From NCBI GenBank assembly GCA_037176845.1, contig JAYKXP010000309.1:1-29824 (forward strand): DNA of 29,824 bases, written 5' to 3'. This document shows, piece after piece, positions 20,750-29,824 of the stretch (the stretch's first letter is position 1; the number at the start of each line of letters is the position of its first letter). The position numbers and the translations under genes are program-made. The notes beneath the pieces are model-generated. The model saw nothing but the letters and a program-made list of their open reading frames with translations. It was not told where the DNA came from and made no database searches. The DNA comes from Paramarasmius palmivorus. Taxonomy: Eukaryota > Basidiomycota > Agaricomycetes > Agaricales > Marasmiaceae.

Positions 20750-20873
20750 CTACTTCACAGCACACACTCATTCGTCCTTGACGAATTGAGACGACCAGGG
20801 TCAAATCATCATTTTCGCAATGATGGCACTTGGAGTATTCGTCGTGAACGAATGCTCCTTACCTTATACCTCC

Positions 20874-23680
20874 TCGGACAGTGGCCATTGTCCGGGTATA
20901 CCGGGTATACCGGGTATACCACCCGGGTATACCAGTGGTATACCTGGGTATACCGCGCGACGTGCCCTTGTCCGAGGCAGGTATACCCGGTATACCTGGT
21001 ATACCCCGACATGTGCTCTTGTCCGAGGTGGGTATACCAGTGGTATACCTGGTATACCCGGGTATACCGCATGACGTGTCCTTGTCCGAGGCAGGTATAC
21101 CTGGTATACCCGATGACGTGCCCTTGTCCGAGGTGGGTATACCAGTGGTATACCTGGTATACCTGGGTATACCGCATGACGTGTCCTTGTCCGAGGCAGG
21201 TATACCTGGTATACCCGATGACGTGCCCTTGTCCAAGGTGGGTATACCAGTGGTATACCTGGTATACCCGGGTATACCGCATGACGTGCTCTTGTCCGAG
21301 GCAGGTATACCTGGTATACCCGATGACGTGCTCTTGTCCGAGGTGGGTATACCAGTGGTATACCTGGTATACCCAGGTATACCGCATGACGTGTCCTTGT
21401 CCGAGGCAGGTATACCTGGTATACCCGATGACGTGCTCTTGTCCGAAGTGAGTATACCAGTGGTATACCTGGTATACCTGGGTATACCGCATGACGTGCT
21501 CTTGTCCGAGGCAGGTATACCTGGTATACCCGATGACGTGCTCTTGTCCGAGGTGGGTATACCAGTGGTATACCTGGTATACCCAGGTATACCGCATGAC
21601 GTGTCCTTGTCCGAGGCAGGTATACCTGGTATACCCGATGACGTGCCCTTGTCCGAGGTGGGTATACCAGTGGTATACCTGGTATACCTGGGTATACCGC
21701 ATGACGTGTCCTCGTCCGAGGCAGGTATACCTGGTATACCCCGACATGTGTCCTTGTCCGAGGTGGGTATACCAGTGGTATACCTGGTATACCTGGGTAT
21801 ACCGCATGACGTGTCCTTGTCCGAAGTGAGTATACCAGTGGTATACCCGGGTATACCTGATGACGTGCTCTTGTCCGAAGTGAGTATACCAGTGGTATAC
21901 CTGGTATACCCGGGTATACCGCATGACGTGTCCTTGTCCGAGGTGAGTATACCAGTGGTATACCTGGTATACCCAGGTATACCGCATGACGTGTCCTTGT
22001 CCGAGGCAGGTATACCTGGTATACCCGATGACGTGCCCTTGTCCAAGGTGGGTATACCAGTGGTATACCTGGTATACCTGGGTATACTGCATGACGTGCT
22101 CTTGTCCGAGGCAGGTATACCTGGTATACCCGATGACGTGCCCTTGTCCAAGGTGGGTATACCAGTGGTATACCTGGTATACCTGGGTATACCGCATGAC
22201 GTGTCCTTGTCCGAGGCAGGTATACCTGGTATACCCGATGACGTGCTCTTGTCCGAGGTGGGTATACCAGTGGTATACCTGGTATACCCGGGTATACCGC
22301 ATGACGTGTCCTTGTCCGAGGTGAGTATACCAGTGGTATACCTGGTATACCCAGGTATACCGCATGACGTGTCCTTGTCCGAGGCAGGTATACCTGGTAT
22401 ACCCGATGACGTGCCCTTGTCCGAGGTGGGTATACCAGTGGTATACCTGGTATACCCAGGTATACCGCATGACGTGTCCTTGTCCGAGGTGAGTATACCA
22501 GTGGTATACCTGGTATACCTGATGACGTGCCCTTGTCCGAGGTGGGTATACCAGTGGTATACCTGGTATACCTGGGTATACCGCATGACGTGTCCTTGTC
22601 CGAAGTGAGTATACCAGTGGTATACCCGGGTATACCTGATGACGTGCTCTTGTCCGAAGTGAGTATACCAGTGGTATACCTGGTATACCCGGGTATACCG
22701 CATGACGTGTCCTTGTCCGAGGTGAGTATACCAGTGGTATACCTGGTATACCTGGGTATACCGCATGACGTGCTCTTGTCCGAGGCAGGTATACCTGGTA
22801 TACCCGATGACGTGCTCTTGTCCGAGGTGGGTATACCAGTGGTATACCTGGTATACCCAGGTATACCGCATGACGTGTCCTTGTCCGAGGCAGGTATACC
22901 TGGTATACCCGATGACGTGTCCTTGTCCGAAGTGAGTATACCAGTGGTATACCTGGTATACCCGGGTATACCGCATGACGTGTCCTTGTCCGAGGTGAGT
23001 ATACCAGTGGTATACCTGGTATACCCAGGTATACCGCATGACGTGTCCTTGTCCGAGGCAGGTATACCTGGTATACCCCGACATGTGTCCTTGTCCGAGG
23101 TGGGTATACCAGTGGTATACCTGGTATACCCAGGTATACCGCATGACGTGTCCTTGTCCGAGGCAGGTATACCTGGTATACCCGATGATGTGCTCTTGTC
23201 CGAAGTGAGTATACCAGTGGTATACCTGGTATACCTGGGTATACTGCATGACGTGCTCTTGTCCGAGGCAGGTATACCTGGTATACCCGATGACGTGCTC
23301 TTGTCCGAGGTGGGTATACCAGTGGTATACCTGGTATACCCAGGTATACCGCATGACGTGTCCTTGTCCGAGGCAGGTATACCTGGTATACCCCGACATG
23401 TGTCCTTGTCCGAGGTGGGTATACCAGTGGTATACCTGGTATACCCAGGTATACCGCATGACGTGTCCTTGTCCGAGGCAGGTATACCTGGTATACCCGA
23501 TGACGTGCTCTTGTCCGAAGTGAGTATACCAGTGGTATACCGCATGACGTGTCCTTGTCCGAGGCAGGTATACCTGGTATACCCTGACATGTGTCCTTGT
23601 CCGAGGTGGGTATACCAGTGGTATACCTGGTATACCCCGATATGTGCTCTTGTCCGAGGTGGGTATACCACTGTTATTGT
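20874..23680. repeat. Satellite: 63-bp and 42-bp subunits (105-bp composite) rich in GGTATACC palindromes
   Basis: The array opens with a 20-nt near-palindrome (CGGACAGTGGCCATTGTCCG) at 20874-20893. Subunit A (63 bp) has four GTATAC hexamers at 11, 9 and 10 bp spacing; subunit B (42 bp) has two, 9 bp apart. Each ends in (G/C)ATGACGTG, a variable dinucleotide and CTTGTCC(G/A)A. Subunit B recurs at 105-bp intervals (21091, 21196, 21301, 21406, 21511, 21616, 21721), with stretches where A is iterated without B (about 21800-22000, 22500-22750). Roughly 27 composite lengths fit. Long open frames in all orientations arise because both subunit lengths are multiples of three and stop-free; they are not taken as genes. 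Confidence 0.92.
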
Positions 23681-23684
23681 TGCC

Positions 23685-24036
23685 ATGACGTTTAAGACCT
23701 CTATACTTCCTTATACGTGTTGAGGTTTCTGAACAACATTACATGTCACGTTTAAGCCCTCCAAGCCTTCTTATACGTGTACAAGGTATTTGAAAGTGTT
23801 ATGACACATTTCTGACCTCTTTGTATCTTCTATAACACGTTTAAGACCTCCAAGCCTTCTTATACGTGTACAACACTTTTTTTGGCAAAGTTTACATGAC
23901 ATATAAACTCTTTAGAGGATTTTTCCAAACGATACCATGTTTACAGACTTCTAAACCATTCTACACATGCATAAGACCTGTGACAATATTATGCTGCGTA
24001 TAAGCCTTCTAGTCTGTGCTATACGTGTACAAGCCA
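23685..24036. repeat. Second, degenerate repeat flanking the satellite
   Basis: Blocks of the form CACGTTTAAGACCTC, a short gap, then CTTCTTATACGTGTACAA occur at about 23685, 23744, 23835 and 23996, with a weaker one near 23801. Spacing is irregular (about 60-160 bp) and divergence is high, so the unit looks older than the satellite beside it. An AT-rich stretch separates the last two copies. Confidence 0.65.
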
Positions 24037-24077
24037 TTTCAGATGTCCAGACCGCCACATTTCTTTGTTCTGGTAAA

Positions 24078-24096
24078 AGACTCAAGTCTTGAGTCT
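24078..24096. repeat. Short inverted repeat AGACTCAA-GTC-TTGAGTCT
   Basis: The 8-bp arms 24078-24085 and 24089-24096 form a perfect hairpin. The sequence ACTCAAGTCT matches the apex family of the hairpins at 20106 and 20579 on the other side of the satellite. Confidence 0.6.
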
Positions 24097-24299
24097 GTTG
24101 ACATTTGTTTCCTTCTGGTCTTTTCAGGGACAAAAAACATCAAGATGAATTATCCGAGAGATTTACACAAATGGTTGTTCTATAAATACAGTTCAATGTT
24201 CAAATCAATAATGAGATATAGCTATTGGCACCAGCCAACATCAATAGACATATGTATGTAGAGATCCCAGCACCGATAACAGACATAGAAACAGATATA

Positions 24300-25640
24300 C
24301 ACTAATCATGGTCCTCATCATCATACATATCTGCCACCCTGATTGCCTCTGCCACCTGAGGAGTTCTTTCCATTTTATCTAACATATTTTTGCTTCGTCT
24401 GGTTTTCTGGGTGTCTTTTGAGCCATGTGACAGGGGGACGAGAAAAGCTCATAGGAAGGCGTTGAGGTAATCAGCTTTACTGGCTTTTGATAACTGCTGG
24501 GCTGGTTCTTGAACAACTTATCTTTGAAGAGGGTCCACTGTCTGTGTTTGGGTGCGATGGTGACGGGCTTCAGACCAAACCGTTGATAGCGAACAGTCAC
24601 AAAGAATGAAGCCAATGGTCATAGAAACTCCCTAGCCCTACTTCATAGAGCTTGGTGTGGCGCGTATTTGGTATTCACAGTTTTGCTCTTTGGACTTGGC
24701 TTGGCATAGTATGGGACGCCGACAACCTTGGCCCTCCACAGCTGTTCAACTCCTTCACCCTTTGGTTAAACAGCCTGAACATCTCCTGCGTTCAAATAGG
24801 CTTTTGTCATTGCCTCTGCGTAGTAGGTCAGAGCCTTGTGTTCCCCTCTGCTTTGCCTTCAACTTTCTTGGCTTTCTCCGTGACATCCATGTCGCTAACG
24901 GTGGCGTCACTGTCTTGTCATATCGCCAAGTGTCTGCGGAGTTGGTATGCACGCTTCTTCTGGTTTTTTGTGACATCCTGCCGAGTTCATGGATTGATAC
25001 CGTGCTCTTCAAGGACTTCTTCGAAGGAGACCACGGCATCAGTCCAGACAGAAGCTTCCAGACCATCTGATCCGTGTATGATGGTCATGCATCTTTGATA
25101 TTATTCGGAGGAAGTCGTGGTTTCCGGCTCAAGACCAAAAGTCTTTTTATTTGTCGGACCCTCCGCATGGTGTCTGACCATAATAAGCCGTTGATGCTGA
25201 CAAGGGAGACAAACATTGCCTCTTTGTTGTTGCCACAGAAAAGTCAAATTAATGGGACTTGGTGAATGAAGCGATATGGGGCTTGCAGCGATGATGGTCG
25301 TGAATATGGAGGTGAAGACGCTGATGAGCTTGTCAGAGGCGTGGGACATTGCCTGATCGCCGTATCTTTTTGGTCGATGAATGGTGAGGGACGCATTGCT
25401 TGGGCTCTGGTGAGGCCTTTGCCAGTGACGTATACGCTCCGCAGTTCTGCCAGTGACGTTGTTTCTCCTCACCGAGCCGGTGCTGTCCGTCAGACAGCCT
25501 GCTTGTCTGAAGGTGGTGGTGGGTTCTCAGCGAGGTCCTTTCTTGCAGATCGTGTTGCTTCGTCCACCCACGCATGCATTGCATCAGTTACTCCCAAAGC
25601 CTGAGCTCTGCAGTGAGCGCTGTCTGGAGGACCTCTGCTA
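24300..25640 (-). pseudogene. Decayed coding relic, minus strand, unknown family
   Basis: Protein-like stretches alternate between frames on the minus strand with stops between them: LGVTDAMHAWVDEATRSARK, VTGKGLTRAQAM..PFIDQKD, WTDAVVSFEEVLEEHG, TRQDVTKNQKKRAYQLRRHL and FKDKLFKNQPSSYQKPVKL. The low complexity of the breaks and the absence of splice signals at them suggest an inactivated gene or transposable-element protein rather than exons. No reverse transcriptase, transposase or helicase motif was seen. An overlapping plus-strand frame of 148 codons is hydrophobic and is regarded as the shadow. Confidence 0.35.
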
Positions 25641-26219
25641 ATCAGGCTGCCGGTTCTTTGCGAAGCGAGCGTGACAAAGTCATGGGTCCCTCATAGATGA
25701 GGTATCTTCATCTGCTCGAATATTAGATTGAATGGATGGCGTAGAGGAAGGGAGCTGTCACGTGGAGCTCATGTGCAAAGCTGTCCATTTGTGTGTGTTT
25801 CCAGGGAACAGTTGTGAGGTCAGGGTGTGACGGTTGAAGAAGTACTGTCAGGTACCACAGGATGCTCGCCGAGGTAGCGTTATGGAAGGGGATAGGGTGA
25901 TTTGGTGCCAGGTGTGGTGGCCACCGAAGTCACCGAAGGGACAGCGATCCTCTATCGACGTCGATGTGGACCTTTCTTGTTAGAAGCCCTGTGTTCTTGT
26001 CGACGTCTACAACGGTGACCTCTTTCAATCGACGTCGTCGTTGTTGTCATTATCATTGTTTTGTTGCCTTGGTCCTGCCTGTTGATGTTCCTCTTCCTGT
26101 TCTTCTGGTTCCTGGTTGTCCTCACCGACAACGTCTTGAAGAGTCACTGGTTTGAAGCCAAGCATGAGAATAGTGGTTTGTAAGAGGAGAGAGAGAGAGA
26201 GAGAAACCATAAAACTTTC
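25641..26219. other. Subtelomeric stretch without a gene; includes a GA microsatellite
   Basis: No supported gene is visible. A (GA)n run of ~19 bp lies at about 26186-26204. Short CGACGTCG-type palindromes occur near 25955-26035. A minus-strand acidic Q/N/D-rich frame (26025-26140) may belong to the relic upstream. Confidence 0.4.
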
Positions 26220-27067
26220 GATGAAGAGGCAGCACCTTCGAGCATAGCAGCGGCACCAGCAGTTGCCTTCTTGCTCTTCTTTTGCTGCTGCTGCTTTAGT
26301 CTTTTTGTCTTTCCCCTAGTCCTTTCCTCCTTGTTTCCCTTTGTCTTTCCCCTTGTCTTTCCCCTGCTTTGCACCAGTGTTCTTGGGAAGTTGAAGTTGA
26401 GGTGGCAGCAGTTTTGGCAGCAGCAGCAGCTTCGGCGGCTCTGCCCTTCTCAGTGGAGCGAAGTGGTTCAGCAGAGTATACCAACCCAGGCACGAGCAGC
26501 TCAGCTACGATATGCCATAGTGTTGTGCAAGTGGTGGACCTCACTATGGAGGAAGCTCATGGGCTTTGGGGCTGAAAACCCGGCCAGTACGTGCCGGGAA
26601 CGAGGGAGTACTGGAGCGGGATGAGTAGGTGGGTCGGTGTCGACGAGGAGGTGGAGGAGGCGGCAGAGAACTCTGTTCATCTGATCTGCAGAAAAAGAGA
26701 AGATAAGCGGCGCGGTAGCGACCTGTCCTTGACACGGTCACTCAAGGCATTCCTTGTATTTTGCTGGTGACGGTGGCGATTGCTTCCTCCACATAGTGGT
26801 GTAGTGGGTTCAACCCATTCCACTGGACACCCTCAAAAAGAAGTGCCACTGGTCGATGAGTTGGGCCTTGAAGGAGCCTGTCAGAAAGAACTTGTTATGC
26901 CAGTCGTAGAGGTTGTGGAACGGGTGAGGGAATGTCCGTGTCAAAAAAAAAGGTGTAAGAACGGCGAGATGTTCCTCTGCCTCCTTGCGCCACTCCTCGG
27001 ACTCTGAAGGACTGGTGTTGTCAGCCCGCCCCCCCCTGTTGGCGCCTATCAGGGGACAACAGCACAT
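26220..27067 (-). pseudogene. Decayed coding relic with Lys/Ala/Gln-rich part, minus strand
   Basis: The clearest piece (26810-27067) reads SEEWRKEAEEHLAVLTPFF, HPFHNLYDWHNKFF, SFKAQLIDQWHFFLRVSSGM and then stops. Shifting frame at that point continues as NPLHHYVEEAIATVTSKIQG. A possible intron (about 26660-26694, pyrimidine tract plus CTGCAG) leads to a proline/arginine-rich part, and further along come GKDKGKDKGKQGGKD-like lysine repeats and AAAA/QQQQ tracts from CAG/CTG runs. At least one frameshift makes it look inactive. It may be the same gene or element as the neighbouring relics; orientation is shared. Confidence 0.35.
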
Positions 27068-28680
27068 AAGTCCAAGCCATCCTCAATGCCAAGAAGGAAT
27101 GTCCTCCACATCCCCCAACATGATGTGATCAAAGACTGTTCCGCGGACTGCTGGATGGCGACCAGGGAGGGCATTGAGACTCGTGTCCTTCAACTCTCCC
27201 TCTACAATGCCAAGTGGTCATTGCCGACGTAAGCCTGAGGACCGGCCAATATTATCGTTCGATACTCCCAGCACTTTCCCCTGATGCCGAAAATCACGGC
27301 ACGTCATCAGCGCCCTGTCAGCGTCAGTCTCGATTCTGAGTGCAGTCCGGAGGTATTTGAGTTTGAGTGGTGATAAAGTTCTAGCGGTCACCCGCATTTG
27401 TTTTACTCTTGTCCGTTGGCTGTGAGTCGAGCAATGAGGGTGACCTTAGGGCTGATGCTTTTGGAAAGGGGCTAGACACCAACCGACCCAGTCCAGTGTG
27501 AGGAGAACTTGATCTTGACGACCTTGTGTCGCACTTACCCAGAATCGTAGAACTTCACAATAATCAATGTCGCTCTTTTTTGAACGAATCTACCTGCAGT
27601 CCAGCATCGCAGAGGTCCTGCGTCCTTCCTCCGAGAGCTACCACTATTGCTCTTCTACGTTGTCTGAGGAGATCCAAAGCTTCCCGAAATGGCTTTGCCC
27701 TGGTAGATTTGCAACGCCCCGGAGACGATGGTTGCCATCCAGGACCATCCAATAGTCCAATCAGTCTGCTGGTACGCCTTCCTGAATTTGAACACTAGAA
27801 TATTAAAGCCATGGATAAGCATTGTATTGCTGATGATGCTGAAGAATAGTGGCATGACATTGCGTATGTCCAGATGGCCTCACCAAGAAGAGAGACCGAA
27901 CGTCCAGAAGTGTCTGGATGGATCTGGATAGTCGATAGCGAATTCGGGGTTTGCATGGGTCGTAAAAGGGTGCAAATTCTAGATTTCATAATCATACCAT
28001 GGCTCTCACGAAACGGCCTCTGAAAGTCGCGAGGTCGTTGATTTGGCTTGGGTTAGATGTCAATGTCTGACAGTCCGTATGATAGCCCATACCCAAAGCA
28101 GTAACGGGGCAAGTTGGGGACGTGTGGGCCTGACTGGTCGACAGCCCCATCGGCATAGCATCAACGTTGCCGGACAACGTCAGCTTCTATTATCTCCTGC
28201 TCGTATTGCCTTCTTCCGTTGGACTTGGGCTTGGACCCTGCAAAAGAATCTTACCACCATTGTCTGTGTTCCGTGTCACTGACACGGGCAGTGCTGCTTG
28301 AGGGAGGCGTCGATGCTGCCTTTTCCCTTCACCGCTCTCGATTCCTGATTCGCATCTGCTTACTGCTTCTATTTCTTCGTCTTCTTCTGCTGCTGCACTG
28401 CTCCGACCGCTGCTGATGCGCCACCGTCGTCATCACTACCAAAGGTACTCACTCCACTGCTGACCTTTGTCATCGTCCCTGTAGCGGCTCGAGGCGGCGC
28501 CTCCGACCTTCCCCATAGTTGCAAGTGCCAGCTCCTCCTTCCTCAGTGCTGCGCGCCGGCAGCCACTGCTGTGCTTCCTCTTTCTCCACTGCTGCTGTCG
28601 TCGTGGATGGATCTCCTTGACGTTGAAGCCAGTTGGTCTGCCCCCTCACTGTGCTTCACCTTTGGGTATAGGACGCAAGC
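27068..28680. other. Subtelomeric stretch, only weak minus-strand relics
   Basis: No intact gene. A C-run (CCCGCCCCCCCCTG) is at about 27026-27039. On the minus strand, frames around 27564-27998 carry protein-like fragments (FREALDLLRQRRRAIVVALGG; HPFTTHANPEFAIDYPDP) broken by stops. These do not amount to a recognisable domain. Confidence 0.35.
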
Positions 28681-29289
28681 CTATGCCTTCCCTTTACCTT
28701 TTGTCTCCGCGTCCTCGGCGCCAGAGAAGAACCAAGCCGAGACGAGTAGCAACAAGCACTTCTCACAAGGCATTCCTTGCCAAGCTGACTGGCCGCTGGC
28801 ATCTACTACAGCACCCTTCTTCTTTTTCATTGGCTGATTCAGGAGGGGTGGTCGTGGCTTCGCCATCAGCTTTTTAATCCTTCCTGATGACGCAGAATAG
28901 AGCGGTGATGGGGTCCGCTTTTGCCGTCTGAGTGAGAATGTCTTACACCAGTCGTGGGTCTCTAGACGGACGAACGAACCGAAGAAGACGCAAGTGGCCT
29001 TGGTGTGTGGTGTTGGTGGTGGTGTCGCTAATTGGCGATTCTTCTTGCCTTCACCGATACGCCTCGGAGCCCACCTGCTGTTTGATGGCGATGGCACGTA
29101 GGTAGCAGCGGTGGTGGTCCTCTTTCCCCACCTGTCGTTGGCCTGCTGCCACTGGGTGGAAAGCTGTAGGGAGGAAGAGGCTACCACACCCAAGCTGGTC
29201 AGCGATTGTGCTGCAAGGTAGATCTTGCGCCCCCACAGTGACTCTGCCAACCGTTCGCCAGCATAAGACGAGGGAGGACGATGGCGCAA
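28681..29289 (-). pseudogene. 202-codon frame with PCEKC motif, probable relic
   Basis: A minus-strand open frame of 202 codons contains a basic, proline-rich N-terminal half and, near its end, GMPCEKC followed ~20 residues later by KGKGKA, beyond which a shifted or continued frame has CVLYPKVKHS. PCxxC...KGK..C is a cysteine motif often seen in repeated mushroom proteins of transposon origin. A poly-Q-like CAG run lies just outside at ~29311. It may be the N-terminal part of the relics at lower coordinates. A functional gene is not excluded, but no splice-consistent continuation was found. Confidence 0.3.
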
Positions 29290-29708
29290 AAAAACCCACT
29301 GCCAGCAGCAGCAGCAGCAAGCAGTGGTGGTTGAGGGTGGTGGTGTGGGGATATTTTGGCTCTGCCCTTGGACTCATCGGCTGTCTCACCAACAACTTAT
29401 CTTGGGTGCAGCTATCTTGTTTGAAATCCCCTTCCTCACGCCGTCCCGTCAGTCCGAGTGCCGAAATCTGGACGAGAGACATATTGTAGAGCAATCTCCA
29501 TCTTTTTGACATCCCTTTATAACAGAACTCCAAACCTCCGTTTCTCTTTCTCTTCCTCGACACCACCTGCAGCGAGCTGCTTTCTTCTTCATCTTCTTAC
29601 TCTTTCTTCTTTGAAGCCTTACCTGAACTCAATCAAGCCTTTGTAGGATTACTAACGCCTTTGCCAACCTCACATTTCCTCTACATCAATAGCGCCTCCT
29701 CCATCCCC
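29290..29708. other. Telomere-adjacent stretch, no supported gene
   Basis: A CAG repeat lies at about 29309-29325 and pyrimidine-rich tracts at 29530-29640. Open frames on both strands overlap without domain evidence. Confidence 0.4.
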
Positions 29709-29824
29709 TTAGGGATTAGGGGTTAGAGGGGGTTAGGGGTTAGTGGGTTAGGGTTAGGGTTTAGGTTGTAGGGGTTAGGGGTTAGGGGTTAGGGTTAGGG
29801 GTTAGGGGTTAGGGTTTAGGGGTT
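29709..29824 (+). repeat. Telomeric repeat array, mixed TTAGGG / TTAGGGG
   Basis: From 29709 to the end the plus strand is almost entirely T(1-3)AG(3-5) units, with TTAGGGG and TTAGGG both common and a few disturbed units (TTAGAGGGGG, TTAGTGGG, TTTAGGTTGTAGGGG) at the proximal side. The G-rich strand runs 5'->3' toward the window end, as expected at the right end of a chromosome. The proximal units are the most irregular, typical of the telomere/subtelomere boundary. Confidence 0.92.

Larger units (their letters stand above)
19660..20852. repeat. Array of short near-palindromic cores (CGTC-NNN-GACG type)
   Basis: Thirteen cores centre at about 19665, 19736, 19937, 20006, 20073, 20177, 20246, 20413, 20529, 20656, 20727, 20778 and 20845. 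Each is CGTC or TTCGTC, three variable bases (GTA, TAC, TGC, GTC, TAT, AAC, CTT), then GACG or GACGAA; the last has a five-base centre. Spacings are 71, 201, 69, 67, 104, 69, 167, 116, 127, 71, 51 and 67 bp, so 67-71 bp recurs. Sequence between cores is mostly different from unit to unit, but several cores sit at the apex of longer inverted repeats. No frame is convincingly coding. Confidence 0.75.

Noticed and set aside
19660..20852. CRISPR array
   Set aside because: The repeated element is only ~11-15 bp, is not flanked by equal-length unique spacers throughout, varies in its centre and orientation, and the genome is clearly fungal.
20809..23686. Very long open frames (hundreds of codons) on both strands of the satellite as genes
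   Set aside because: They overlap in several frames and orientations, consist only of the 35-residue translation of a 105-bp repeat, and follow from subunit lengths divisible by three.
24652..25098. 148-codon plus-strand frame as a membrane protein
   Set aside because: It lies opposite better protein-like minus-strand frames, and its hydrophobicity reflects T-rich codons from the complementary strand.
27564..27998. Telomere-linked RecQ-type helicase fragment
   Set aside because: RRRAIVVALGG and nearby residues faintly recall helicase motif I/Ia, but there is no GxGKS/T or DEAH-type motif and the frame is broken; not supportable.

Overview
The window looks like the right-hand end of a chromosome from a filamentous basidiomycete, most likely an Agaricomycete. 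Supporting this are introns of about 45-60 nt with GT...AG ends and CTAAC/CTGAC-like branch sites, a PHD+SET Set3-type regulator with a long disordered tail, an F-box/zinc-finger protein of a type common in mushrooms, and a C2-NACHT NLR. The last ~116 bases are TTAGGG/TTAGGGG repeats in the orientation expected at a chromosome end. No CRISPR array, rRNA or convincing tRNA was seen.

Genic half (1-19400). In order: the 5' part of a membrane-protein gene running off the left edge (minus); a multi-exon F-box gene (minus) with signs of decay at its 3' end; a Set3-like PHD/SET gene that needs five exons to join two large open frames into one ~1627-residue protein (minus, 3626-8875); two small plus-strand genes for predicted secreted proteins (9244-10076 and 10720-11811), the second with a lysine/arginine-rich histone-H1-like tail; about 2 kb with no gene; a poorly resolved, possibly degenerate plus-strand gene (13978-15406); and a 12-exon NLR (minus, 15862-19400) with an N-terminal C2-like domain, a NACHT ATPase and an unrecognised acidic C-terminus in place of the usual WD40/TPR/ankyrin repeats.

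Repeat half (19431-29824). A CTAGGGT cluster and a diverged 272-bp duplication lead into ~1.2 kb in which at least 13 short near-palindromic cores of the form CGTC-NNN-GACG recur, often at 67-71 bp spacing, interleaved with perfect inverted repeats of up to 30-bp arms. This abuts a ~2.8 kb satellite made of 63-bp and 42-bp subunits (105-bp composite) dense in the palindrome GGTATACC. A second, degenerate repeat follows, then ~5 kb of subtelomeric sequence holding decayed coding relics on the minus strand, and finally the telomere.

The genes do not form an obvious pathway. The NLR, the two secreted proteins and the F-box gene are of types often variable near chromosome ends, whereas Set3 is a conserved chromatin gene and probably marks the start of the stable chromosome arm. 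All exon structures were derived by hand from splice signals and reading-frame agreement; no homology search was run.
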